DNA of 64,000 bases from Sphagnum magellanicum (lineage: Eukaryota; Streptophyta; Sphagnopsida; Sphagnales; Sphagnaceae): contig CM038915.1 in the NCBI GenBank assembly GCA_021904315.1, positions 4,340,001 through 4,404,000 on the forward strand, written 5' to 3'. Shown here in pieces: positions 11,407-23,166 of the stretch (the stretch's first letter is position 1; each line of letters starts with the position of its first letter). The position numbers and the translations under genes were made by a program. The notes under the pieces were generated by a model. The model saw nothing but the letters and a program-made list of their open reading frames with translations. It did not search any database and had not been told where the DNA came from.

Positions 11407-11504
11407 CTACACAGGCTTATTATCCAAGGTGTGTGTCCCTTAGGTGGGTCCCTAACTGTGGGGTCCCTAGCCCCCCCCACTAAGTACAAAGCCTGGAGAA
11501 CGTG

Positions 11505-11532
11505 CTGGCTGACTGACTGACTGACTGACTAA
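11505..11532. repeat. (GACT)n microsatellite
   Basis: Five to six gact units inside the first core of the 280-bp repeat; the other cores carry only one or two, so this copy expanded locally. Confidence 0.85.
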
Positions 11533-11617
11533 CGCTTGAAGTGGTCCTGGTCAAGGTTGTTGTTGATGTTGGTTTTTTCTTTTTTTAATTCACATATATA
11601 TTTTTTTATTTTAAATA

Positions 11618-11618
<1 letters not shown>

Positions 11619-11653
<35 letters not shown>
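11619..11653. repeat. (TTA)n microsatellite
   Basis: About eleven consecutive tta/tat units. A similar run lies at about 13398-13421 in the same array. Confidence 0.9.
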
Positions 11654-11655
<2 letters not shown>

Positions 11656-11989
11656 GTTGATGTAGATAGCCAAAGTTCACACCAGGGGTTTTTATTTATT
11701 TATATTTATTTATAAATCTGATCTTGTGATATCAAAAATTTGGAGAATTTTTTTTCCAGAAACATTTGTCAATTTTTTTACACTAGTAAAAGAAAATTAT
11801 CCAAAAACATTTCTTGAAGTGGTCCTGGTCAAAGAGATTGTTGTTGTCATCATTTTGATTTTTTAAAAAAAAGGAATTGTCTTTCCAAAATATTAGCAAA
11901 ATCAGTCAAATAAATTTACACTAGTAAAACAAAATTCTCCAAAATTTTCCCAATTATTTATTTATTTTTTTCAGAAAAACCATGTCAGA

Positions 11990-12200
11990 GCCAAAACTGG
12001 CGGAACATCCAGTAGGTTCCAACCTGTTGGCTAAAATCCAGGATTGGCTCCAATATTTGATTTAACTACCTACCTACTGGAACCTGTTGGCTGGCTACAA
12101 ATCCAGGATTGGCTAAATCATTCGTCGAGCATTTTATATATTTGGCTACCTACTAGAACCTATTTGTTTGTAGAAATATGAGGATTTTTTATTTTTTAAA
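11990..12200. repeat. Direct duplication with family A fragment
   Basis: Two near copies of an ~80-bp block (cctgttggct ... aaatccaggattggct) are adjacent at about 12010 and 12075. A segment near 12140-12185 (ggctacctact ... tgtagaaatatg) matches the reverse complement of family A. Confidence 0.55.
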
Positions 12201-13534
12201 TTCGAAATCTTGCGAAATAAGAGCCTTTTTTTTTTCTGTTTTTTTCTCAGGAAAATTCCTCTGTTTGTGTTGAAATCATATTTTCCAGGTTAAAAAAAAA
12301 ACGAAAAAATGGGTTCTAATATACCCTTGCATTAAGATATATTAAAAACAGTATACCCTGAATAACACTAATTTAGTAGTTAATGGCTAAATCCTTATTA
12401 GGATAGATACTCACCAAATTGATGCAATAGCAGAAAATTGAAAAAAATTAATAATTAAAAAAATGCTAAGTTTAATATGAAGGTTTATACAAATTTTTTG
12501 GCTATTAAAAAAATATATGAAGATATTTTTTTCTAAAGCATGTTCCACCTTGTCCTAACATTACACAGGCTTATTTAAGGTGTGGCCCTAAGGAGGGTCC
12601 CTTAATGTGGGTCCTATTCCCCACTAAGGACAAAGCCGCCTGGAGAACGTGCTGCTGACTGATCACCCTTGAAGTAGTCTTGGTTTGCACTTTTTATTTT
12701 TATTTTTTGAAATATTTCTTTTGTGATATAGCCAAAAATGGTGATGAATTTCAATATGAAGATGTGTTAGAAATTTTTTTTGGGCATAATGTATAAAAGA
12801 GAAATGAAAGTAATTTGTTCTTAAAAAAATTCATGTTGGACCTTGTCCTAAGATTACAACCTTATCTAAGGTGTGTCCCTAAGGTGGGTCCCTAAGGTGG
12901 GGTCCCTATTCCCCACCAAGGACAAGCCTGGAGAACATGGTGACTGATCACTCTTGAAGTGGTACTGGTTTGTTTTTTTTTTGTTTTTGTTTTTTTTCAA
13001 TTTAATAAATAAACTTTTGTGGTATAGCCAAAACTGGTCATGAATTTTAATATGAAGATTTTAGACAAATTTCTGGCTATGAACGAGATATAAGCTTAAG
13101 AAATTAAAAGGATGTTTGACATTGTGCTAAAATTACAGTCCCTTAGTACCTAAGGTGAGTCCCTAAGCTGAGTCCTTAATGTGCAGGCCTTTTCCCCCAC
13201 TAAAGACAAGCCTGGAGAATGTGCTAACTGGTCGCCCTTGAAGGGGTCCATGTTTTTTTATTAAATTTTTTGATAAATATTTTTTTGTGATGTAGCCAAT
13301 TGGTGATGAATTCCAATATGAAGATTTTTAAACTGGACTTTTGGGGGTATAATAAGTCCAGTTTTCAATTTGGAAAGGAACCTTCAGTTCCAGATTTATT
13401 ATTATTATTATTATTATTATAAAAAATTGATAGATCCTCTCACATTGCATTCAACTCAAACTAGTAACTTTGCATAAATAGGTAGGGATTTTCATGGAGT
13501 GGAATTAGGGTTTTTATAATAAAAAATTATAATT

Positions 13535-13665
13535 TTATTTATGTAGCTGAAGTGGTGATCATCCATGAGAGGATTTAGCTAAATTTGGTTACATATTAAA
13601 TATGAAAGTAGAAAAAAAATCAATTAAAAAAATATTCTTGGCTACCTACTGAAACATATCATAAA
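13535..13665. mobile_element. Inverted partial copy of MITE family A
   Basis: The stretch atgtagctgaagtggtgatc ... gaggatttagctaaatttgg ... ggctacctactg matches the reverse complement of the middle of 11101-11406. The ends are not recognisable. Confidence 0.6.
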
Positions 13666-13669
13666 AATA

Positions 13670-16600
13670 AATAAGATAATTTGGAATTTGAATTTTGTTT
13701 CAAAATTTGATGAATTTGGGTCAATTTTTTTCCATGAAAAATCTTTTGGAAAGTCAAAATTATATTTTTCGGGTTAAAATTTGGTGAGAGGGATATTAGT
13801 GTAAGACAAAAGTGAAAGGAACAAATTCATGAGAAAGAAATCATAATACGCAACCAATTTGTGCCAAAAAATAATTTTAAAAAATAAAATCATAATAAGC
13901 AATGAGACAAGGCAACAAGCAAAGAAGAGTTGGCAACTACGCAACACCATCCATAAACAATTTTTTTGATTATTTATGAGATATCAAGGTAACATTTGAA
14001 GCCATTCTTCTAGACTTTCGGTTACCTACCACTTCACCTTGATGAAGTTCAATAACTTGAGAACTCCCCAAAATCTAAAGTATGGAGGTGCTTCTCTTTG
14101 GCCCACCTTCATAATTTATATATATATATAGGAAAGTTCAACTTTGGCCAAAGCATACATATGGTATAACAATGCGGTGTTATTGGGAACATTTTGAAGA
14201 ACACATAAGGAACTTAATGGGAACAACAACACAAAATCTCTCTTCCTCGCCCCTTCCCCTCCCCGTGCCCAAATCGGCCCTTTTGAATGCATGTTGAGTC
14301 TTTTCATTGGTTGCACAAAAATTATGGTCCTATAAGTGTTTATCACTATTTTCAGCATGGGCTTATACCCATACATAATCCTACCAAATCTTTAGGTTGA
14401 GCAAGGACTTCAAAGGGGACAATCTAAAAATTTGTCTTCCACACTCAATTCATGTCTCATGTATCATGCATCATTCCCATAATGGCCCCATTCTCGTCCC
14501 TACACAACAAAACAATCTTAGGGCAACATTGGTGACTAACAATTGATAAATTAGGATTGGTATTTGCAAATGAAGCTCACATTTCTTCCAACAAACACAC
14601 AATCTTTCAATTATGTAATTATGTCATTGAGAGGCTTAAAACTTGCATGTTCAATCTTCTTTTATTCATGTTTGATCAACCAAAAGGTTTGAATCCATGT
14701 GTAATCTCAAATATAATCACCATCAATGGCAACAAAAAAAAATCATCACATAATACTTGCAACTTACTTCAAGTGCATTAACATTTGCATCACCTCAATT
14801 GTGAAGAGTGTAATTAAAAAGCCTATACAGTTTGTCTCTAATGCTTATATTTATCCATGTGATGTTTCACATACGAACCCATATTTAACACCTACAATGA
14901 ACAATTTCCACTAAGTTCATTGTTCTCTCTCTTAAAATACACATAGGTCTTACAACATTGTTCATGAGAAAGTTCAATTGCTACTTGACCATGCAAAAGC
15001 TAGTCAACATGTGCAACATCCATAGCCTTTGTAACATTAAATTTATAATTGAATCTTGTATGGCATGTATTCAAGTATGTCATCATCAACTGCATTATTT
15101 TACTCAACACAATATTGTACATTGGGACCCTTTCTTGCTTCAAGATGGATGTCAACAACTAAATCAATTAAATATACAAATATACATCCAATGTCAACAT
15201 ACGATGATGTCATGATGATCATAGTGACAAACTTTGAAGGGTTGAACTTGGTTGTCTAATTATATTAATCTAGTTTCAATTTGAGTTTGTATACAAGCTT
15301 AGATTTACAACAATTGTTCATGGCTTGTCTCAAAAAAAAACATTATATAAAACATGTGTCACAAATAAAGTTACATTGTAGGGCATTAATAATTTGGGCT
15401 CCACATTATTACACACTACCAATGACAATGAATTGATGAAAAATATGACTTGATGTTGTGGAAAGTAAGTCTCACTTGAATGATTTAATATTGAATGAAT
15501 TTGCCTAATGCAACTTGAATTGAATGCAATTCCATTGAATTTTAATTCAAATTCCTTAATTGAAGTTAATTGAATTGAACACAATATTCTTCTCCTTTGG
15601 ATTCCACATGGTTGATATTATCATTGAAATTTCAATTGAATTGAACCAAATTGGTTTCATTGAATTATTTTGATAATTTTGTTGAGTTGAATTCAACCAA
15701 AATATGAAAATTCAATTATGAGAAGGCGCATGTTAATTTCCCTTGTCATATCCATGTAAGTGGGTTGGTGAAAGGAGTGAGGTAATTAGGTAATTTTGGA
15801 ATGTTTTCATTATTGTCACATGGAGTTGAGGAAAGGAGCACTATTTAGTTAAATAGTTATGAAATGTTTTTATAATTATTAAGTGGATGACATTTATAAT
15901 TGTCATGGTGATGACCATTAATGGACCCTATACTTGTTTTACCTAAACTAATTTGATTATCATGGTCATTATAACTTTGTTATTAAAAAATATTTTAAAA
16001 TTATTATTCCATTAAAATTTTAATTTTATGCTTCAAATATAGAATAATAGTATATTTGTGCATTTTCCTAAATAATTAATGATTATATCTTGATCCATTG
16101 TTAATTTCCAAAAACACATATACAACAAACTTTTTTTTGTACAAAAATTAACACAAATGTGATAAAAGAAAATTTTGTTACTATAAGATATATTTTAAAA
16201 TATTTTGTTGCCATATTTAGATATGTTTTGAAAGGTTTTGCCGAATTTGCAATGCAGTTTTTTTTTGCTTTGGAATAACTTTTCATCACAATTTGATAAT
16301 TTTGATAAATTTTCAAAAAAAAATCGCTAATTAATATGAATTTTTTTTGAATGCTTGTAACTGATGCCAAATGATAAAATTGAAAGAAAAAAATATTGCA
16401 TTTAATTCTTTTCCTTTGCATTTCTAAGGCACATTTTATCCCACAATGAACCAATAATGAGACATTTTTAGAAGGGAAGAAATGGATGCCCTTCATGTCA
16501 AATTTGAGGCATTGGAGGCAAAAGCTTGAAAGTCAAAATTGTTGAAATATTTGTGAACCTTAAAAAGGACCAATTTTTCTCACTGAAATAAAAAAACACC

Positions 16601-17035
16601 AAAATTTTCACCCTCACTTATTTTGTTCTAGTTTCCTATTGTAACCAAAAACTACAAGGGATAGCATTGATCCCCCCAAGCATAAATTCATGTATCAATG
16701 ACAATGCTCAGCTATAAAAGTTCAAATACAAGGCTTTTTACAATTGCTCCAAAAAAAAACACAACTTCTACTAAATTTAAGTGTACAAGTAAATAAATGA
16801 ACTTTTGTTCATAATGATACACTCAAAACTTCATGGACATTCTACAAACTAAAGATCTTTGTGCACATCAAACCCTATAATGTCACAAGAACTACAATAG
16901 GTTGTCAAGTTCTTTGGCAATCTATTGTAATTGCATTAACTTTCACCTCCCCGCATGCAACCTTTTCATCACATCATTGTCACTTTGATAATTTTGAAAA
17001 ATTGTATGCAATGACAATCAACACCCAATCTAGAA
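13670..17035. other. AT-rich gene-free stretch
   Basis: Only short, low-quality frames occur on either strand. I see no family motif, RNA gene or intact element. A block at 15480-15720 is unusually rich in overlapping ATTGAATTC words (listed separately). Confidence 0.6.
15480..15720. repeat. ATTGAATTC-rich low-complexity block
   Basis: Words such as aattgaattg, gaattcaa and ttgaattg recur many times. Similar blocks lie at 19680-19830 and 21770-21870. No fixed period. Confidence 0.6.
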
Positions 17036-17039
17036 AACA

Positions 17040-17370
17040 TTACAGACATCCTAACACAATTCCTTAAACACATGCTCCAACCATCCTATGCACTACAACA
17101 TTTGGCATATAAGTCAACAAGGCTACTATTCACAAAGACATGAAATTCACAACCATGCTAAATGATGTAGTTCCTCAATGAAGTATCTTTTAGAACTATT
17201 CTTACAATGGAAAATTCATTTAGGACCCCTATATACATTATTAAATTTGGCTCCAAAAAGTTGCATTTGCTGAATTTGTTCCAATGCCTTCTACTCTTCT
17301 GCACATTTCACATGCCCCACTATCAAGGTAGTCCAATAATTTGCATCATGGGGCTTTGCCAAATGGAGCA
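17040..17370 (-). pseudogene. Pentatricopeptide-repeat (PPR) gene fragment
   Basis: On the minus strand, 17245-17370 reads WTTLIVGHVKCAEE, stop, KALEQIQQMQLFGAKFNN, and 17075-17155 reads GCEFHVFVNSSLVDLYAKC. These match the plant PPR pattern in which a VVSWTTMI-like segment is followed by a KALELFQQMQ-like helix and then DVFVGNSLVDMYAKCG. PPR proteins bind organellar RNA. In-frame stops and at least one frame change between the blocks show that this copy is dead. The GHVKC.....KAL wording recalls the expanded PPR families of ferns; that is memory-based inference. No other part of the gene was found nearby. Confidence 0.7.
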
Positions 17371-19679
17371 ATAACTTTCAATTATCATTCACACAATGGT
17401 AGCCAATTTTTCTTAAGTCCAATTTGTTGTTGATAGCTTCAAAACATTTGCTCAAAAAATGTGAAATCTAAGATAACATTTCAATGGATTACATCCTACC
17501 TATATTGCATACCATGAAATTTTGTGGCAATTAAGCTTCAAGTTGAGATTTTGCACAATCTTCATCATCCACATTAATTATCATTAACAATCAAACATAT
17601 AAAAAAAACACAAGTTGTTTCCTTGAATACCAACTTGTGCCAAATTGTAATTTAGATATCCATTTCAAGATCTTAGGGTTGTGTGGCACCAATTAGAACT
17701 TGTCATATGGTAGAAGTTTATGTTGTCCAATTATTATTTTAGCACCAATACTTGACCCCACAATCCATAAACACAAAATAATGAAAGAAAAAAAGGTCAA
17801 AGCACACTATAGGTGAGCTAATTTTCACCAAAAAAGGTGATGTATAACTAGTATCATAGTACGTAGTAAGTTTAAATTTTGATGGCATCATTTGACAATC
17901 ATATACATAAGCAATAAGTCTTAAAATGTGCACAACAACATTTTGGAACTCAAAATTCACTTTAAATCAAGATTAATTTCAATCCAATGGTTAGATGAAG
18001 AGGATTGAATAAAATCAATGTACACAACATATATAATGTGCAATTTTTTGTCGACCATAGGGCCTCATGTTTGTGGTTCATAAGACATTATTAAAAAAAA
18101 AAATTGAAAAAATAATGCAATGCCCAACTATAAAACCTCCTTCTCTTTCATTTGGTATTGGTTTTTCTTTAAATACATATGATTTTTTTTATTGTTGAAA
18201 AAATGAAAAAACCACATTTTTTAATGAATTTTCAGCCAAAAATTTTTAGCTTCCAAATGGCCCTAGATTCAACTGATGTATATCAGTAGTAGTGACCACA
18301 AAAAAGTTCACCAAAAAATTCCACCCACAACTCTATTTTTGAAGTATGTATGCAATTTTTCATATTTTGTGACAAGTATTATTTTGTCACAAATATACTT
18401 CAGATGTTGAAATTCACCAGTATTTGTTGGATTTTTCTTTTTAAATGATTGTCTTAAGTCTAAATCTAATCCAATATACTTCAAACAAATTTTTAAAATC
18501 CAAAATGTGGTGTTTATACTTACATAAAAAACTAAATGCAAAAATGCAAAATTTATGACTACAATTTTTGGGGGCATAATGTGCTTTTACCTAGAAGTTG
18601 GCATTTTACATATAGACAAAGAAGGCAACTTGTCACAAACTATTTTTGTTGGTTTTGTTTGGATAGTCCCAAAATCCCATGCGAAGATAAAAACTTGTAA
18701 TGGATTTTTTTAGGATTCATAAGAATGCAATGATTTCAACAACTAGACATAAATGCCTTATGTGAACAAATTAACTTTTCCAAGCTTCGACACGTAGTGG
18801 CAAGTGGGTCCAAATGGGACAATAGCAAAATTAATAATTAAAAATGGCATGGATGTCATCATAAAACAATATCAATAACATTCAACAAAATAAACATTGA
18901 TGACACAAGAATGTAAATAAAATGAAGATGGTGAGGGTCTAAGAATGTCCTTATGAAGATCAAAGGTCAATATTTTGACAAAATATTTTTTTTGTCAAGG
19001 ACAACACACAATTGTGTTACAAAACAAATTGTGTGCATTCACACACATCTTGTGAAAACTAATCCAAATGGGTAATCAATTTGCAAATTATGAAAATCAT
19101 GGACCATTTTTAGCACAAGGATTTCAATAATTAGAAGTTCTTGTTAGATGTGAATTATAATGAAATCTATATGTATAAAACCCAACATTTACATGCAACA
19201 ATTCATATACATCTTCCATTATTCAATGTAAATTTCTTGGGTTTCAATTGTTTGAAATAGCATGGATGTGCATTCTTAATGTAATCTTTAAACATGTAAT
19301 GTTAATGATGTTTCTCATTGTTGAATTCATTGTTTGTTATAATTACCAAAGGATTAAGTTTGGGGCTCCAAGGTGTGTTTGGCAATTACAAAGCTGTAGC
19401 TTTGGAGAAGTTAGTCTTGTAGTTTAAAGATGACTTTCATGATTTTTCCCCAAGAGAAAAATCACCATTCATGTGATGTTAAGAAAATTGAATGACCTAT
19501 CATCAATTTGGAGGAAAAAGGTACAATTAATGGACTGAATAGCAAAGCCCCATGTCATTTCTCTTATCCTTTATCAATTCATTCACAATTGCCCTTTTAT
19601 ATTCCTACATCATGAACATTATTGCTTATAAATAAGAAACATTCATTGATAAAACCTTTTTTTTTCAAATTTTCATTTA

Positions 19680-19830
19680 ATTCATGATTGAATGACATTG
19701 CGTGCAACTTGGATTGAAATTTGAATACATTGAATGGAATTCAAATTTGTTTGAAATTCAATTGGATCAAAAATTCAAACACAATGAATGGAATTCAAGT
19801 CATTGGATTCCAATTCAATTGAAGAGAAAA
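19680..19830. repeat. ATTGAATTC-rich low-complexity block
   Basis: Repeated words attgaatggaattcaa and gaattcaattg. It resembles blocks at 15480-15720 and 21770-21870. Confidence 0.6.
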
Positions 19831-20769
19831 GAAATGCAAATTGGTGCACAAGGTATTGAAAATATGTTTGTTGCTTCCATATGCATTAGTCGTGACTATG
19901 GTGTTGAAATTTTTCAATTCAAAACAAATTCCAAACCAAAACCTATTTTGGTAGGACAAGATGACTAACGAATCCTAAACATGTCTACCTTATATTTAGG
20001 GTCAATGTTACCATCATCACTAGAATTATCTACCAACATGACATATTTAAATATTATTCTATTTGACATTTTATAGTTTGAGATCCCATGCCTTGAACAT
20101 GAATGCATAATATCCACTTTGATGATGTCATTTAACATCACCAATGGGAACAATAATTCAAAGGGAGGATAACTATTAACAAGTCTATAACAATATTTTA
20201 TAATTTGGACTTTTCAATATATTTTTGAAGGCTAGGTTTTTATATTTTCAACAAATGTATCACTTTATAGCCTAGTAATAAAACTTGGTTGCATGTGAAA
20301 GAACAAAACATTAAGTGTTTTATCAAATGTTAATATAAAAAATAAAGATTATTTGGATCTCAATATAACACATTAGGAATTATGTTATCTTCACTTACAT
20401 TTCCATACATGGAAATTGTGCTAAAATTGAACATTGATGTATGGACATAACAAAGTTCACTACCATATACATTGCTTTAAAACTTGAAAATCTCAACACT
20501 ATTTGCCCATTTTACTTTACAACAATGTGATGGCAATTTGTACCCCCCTCCCCCACCCCCCAAGAAAAGACACAAGATAACATTAAAAATAATTTCAAAG
20601 GCCTCAACACAAATACATTTCTATTTTCATTATATGTTCAACCACACTTTACACATTAAAAAGAATTTTGCACAACTTTTTTGCTATAATGTTGGCTAAT
20701 CAAACAAGTAATTGCTCATCATTTCAAAAATCCATTTCACAAGGAAGTAAAAACAATTAAAATCCAATA

Positions 20770-20772
<3 letters not shown>

Positions 20773-20801
<29 letters not shown>
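20773..20801. repeat. (GA)n microsatellite
   Basis: About fourteen consecutive ga units. Confidence 0.95.
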
Positions 20802-20803
<2 letters not shown>

Positions 20804-21191
20804 CAATATCTTAAAGAAAAAGTTACATTTGTATGTTCAATTAAGTTTTTATATCATCAAGTTTCATGATTGTATTGCTTAAAGTTTTTCAATTCCATGT
20901 TGCTTTCTATTTTGTCTCATGATGAATAGTAGTATGTTTACCAACCTATTTACATCTCTTATGCTTCCAATCTATTAGTGACATTTTTTACATGATTGTT
21001 AAGCCTAGAATCTACATGTTGAAAATCAAGTTGTTTAATTGTTTCCTTTAATGGTTACAATGAATCCATGATGTTCCAAAAACAAAAGAAAACCAATAAA
21101 ATGAAATAAAAACCTAATTTAGCAAAAGCGGCTGATCATTCTTTTTATACACATAGCAGGAAAGAGCATGAAATTTATCTTACCCTATGAC

Positions 21192-21477
21192 CAGCCCTTT
21201 ATTTTTTGCTGGCTATATATAGCCAAAAAGCGAAATTAAAAATTAAAAATGCTAAAATTGAATGATTTTTGAGATTTTTAGTGGTAAAAAATTGACAAAA
21301 TTTAAGAAAAATAAAATCCATATTTCTTTACATGGTACAAAAAGGTAGCCAAAAATATAGAACTGCATTTTTAAAAAATTACTCTCATATTTAGCTTTTA
21401 ACTACATTTGGCTAAATCTTCCTATGGATGATTGCCACTTTGGCTACATCACAAAATTGATAAAAAAAAAGACACTG
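21192..21477. mobile_element. hAT-like MITE, family A copy 2
   Basis: This 286-bp copy is the best evidence for the family. It aligns with 11101-11406. It begins CAGCCCTTTATTTTTT and ends AAAAAGACACTG, and is flanked by cctatgac (21184-21191) and cctaagac (21478-21485), an 8-bp duplication matching at 7 of 8 positions. An internal ggctatatatagcc palindrome lies near the left end. No coding capacity, so any movement must have used a hAT transposase in trans. Confidence 0.85.
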
Positions 21478-21485
21478 CCTAAGAC

Positions 21486-23166
21486 CATTGCAGCAAGCGT
21501 CTATATAGGATTACGGCCCCCTGTAAAAGCCTTTGGAGAATAGATTAACCCTAATTCTAGACATTAAGTTCTATAAGTTATGGTTATCATTTGAACAATT
21601 TCAAATTGAAATTTGTTTAGCCCATTCCCAAGAAGTATGGGAAGGTGTCTTGTAAAATCCATGTCTTATTAAGTCTTTTTTTCTTTCCAACAACATATTT
21701 GCAAGCAAATTTTCAATACCTTCTCCACAAATTTACATCCCATTTCTCTTCAATTGAATCTTAGTCCAATAGCTAAATTGAATTGAATTGAATTGAAATT
21801 GAAATTCCATTCAATGTATTTGAACTCAATTCAATTACATATGAATTGCATTTGAATTCAATTCAAATGGCATTGCAATGTTGATCATCACTAGTAGTGC
21901 ACAACAGCACAGAACCTGAGCGAATTTGTGTAGAATGTCCATGACTAATATATGAAACAATCAAACCACTCGGTGATTTATCTAGTGAATCTAGGCTTCA
22001 CAAAAGATCTAATTTGGAACATCTGGAATGAAATTGGTAACTGAAAAATATGCACTACTAAAAATGTTCAGTGTACTGACACACACAAAGATCTCAACAT
22101 TGCTTCACTCTATCTAAGAAAGACACAAATGGTGTGAATGATAGCAAAAATTGCAATGGAAAGAAAGAGATTGCCATTTGTGCATGAGATCTAACCTGCA
22201 CAAGCATCTGGGATGGGGATCTGTACAATCAAGCACAAGTAAATATCAGGTAAAGATTAAAGAAAAGTGTGGAAAATCCAATAAGTTTGTGCCTCCAAAG
22301 AACAGCAATATGGACTTCATTAGATTACAATCATCAAACACTAAAAACATCAGAAATTCTGCAGACCCTTTTGGGATTTTATTGTGAGCTATTTAAGCCC
22401 AGTCATCCTAAAGTGCCCAATTAGCTTCACCCTCAATAGTGATGATTTCTCAGCTCTCAATCAGTTTCATTGATATTTTACTCTAGATACCTTGCAGAAT
22501 AGAGAACATATTGTCCTTAGTTTCAAGTGCAAGTCACAAAGCAGGGGGTTCTTTTTTCCTTTTATATTGAGGGAGCAATTTTCTCCAAGTTCTGGTAAAA
22601 ATTGTAAAATATACAAAATTGATGAGTGTCTGAAACTCACAAATGTCACTGATCCTGTTGGTTCCTCATCTCTAGTTGGCAATTCACATTACAGAGCCTT
22701 TGTGACAAATGCCAATGCAAAATGCATTCAGCTAGGCCAACACGTCAGGCATTGCTGCCCAAAAGAGATACACCTCCAGTTCCACGCTCTCTTCTGTCAG
22801 GACATGTACTTGAGCTTCCATTCTCCAGTCCCTATTCCAAGTTCTGTGAGAACACATGAACAAGGAAAAGTCTCTGTGCATTCAGGGTTGTCCTCAATGC
22901 TCAATGACAAAAAGTCCATGATACTTGATGCTCCACATTCTGTGCTTACATCATTGGTGTTATCTATTGTCACCCCGATTCCTGTGGTTTGGATCTCACA
23001 TCCTTCCAAGGATGTTCTTTCTCTGCAAACCTGCAAGGATCAGAGGTACACTGGGAGCCTGTTTGAGCATCACCTTAAGCTGATATCTTGCAGACTGTTG
23101 GTTCCTCTACCAAACATGCCCATCAAAATTACAGCCCCCCAATCTGGTTCAGCTAAATCAATCTAC
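21486..23166. other. 3' flank of MSH6; ATTGAATTC block
   Basis: An ATTGAATTC-rich block occupies 21770-21870. From about 22000 composition becomes more balanced, consistent with the 3' untranslated region of MSH6. A plus-strand open frame at 22492-23205 has no ATG start and no family resemblance, and is best read as chance sequence antisense to the MSH6 end. Confidence 0.5.

Larger units (their letters stand above)
11407..13330. repeat. Degenerate ~280-bp tandem repeat array
   Basis: A recognisable core (aaggtgtgtccctaaggtgg, then a cccccactaaggacaagcc-type block, cctggagaacgtg, ctgactgatc and cttgaagtggt) recurs at about 11424, 12568, 12847 and 13127. The last three are 279-280 bp apart. 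The first gap, 1144 bp, is close to four units, and a partial cttgaagtggtcctggtcaa at 11812 fits a decayed intermediate. Each core itself contains a 12-14 bp sub-repeat (ctaaggtgggtcc). Units also contain a motif ggtgatgaattYcaatatgaag. No protein-coding signal. Confidence 0.8.
17371..21191. other. AT-rich gene-free stretch
   Basis: No supported gene. It contains an ATTGAATTC-rich block (19680-19830), a C-rich run (20542-20564) and a (GA)n microsatellite (20773-20801). Confidence 0.6.

Noticed and set aside
19702..19968. 88-codon plus-strand frame
   Set aside because: Half of it is encoded by the ATTGAATTC-rich block, so it is a low-complexity artefact.
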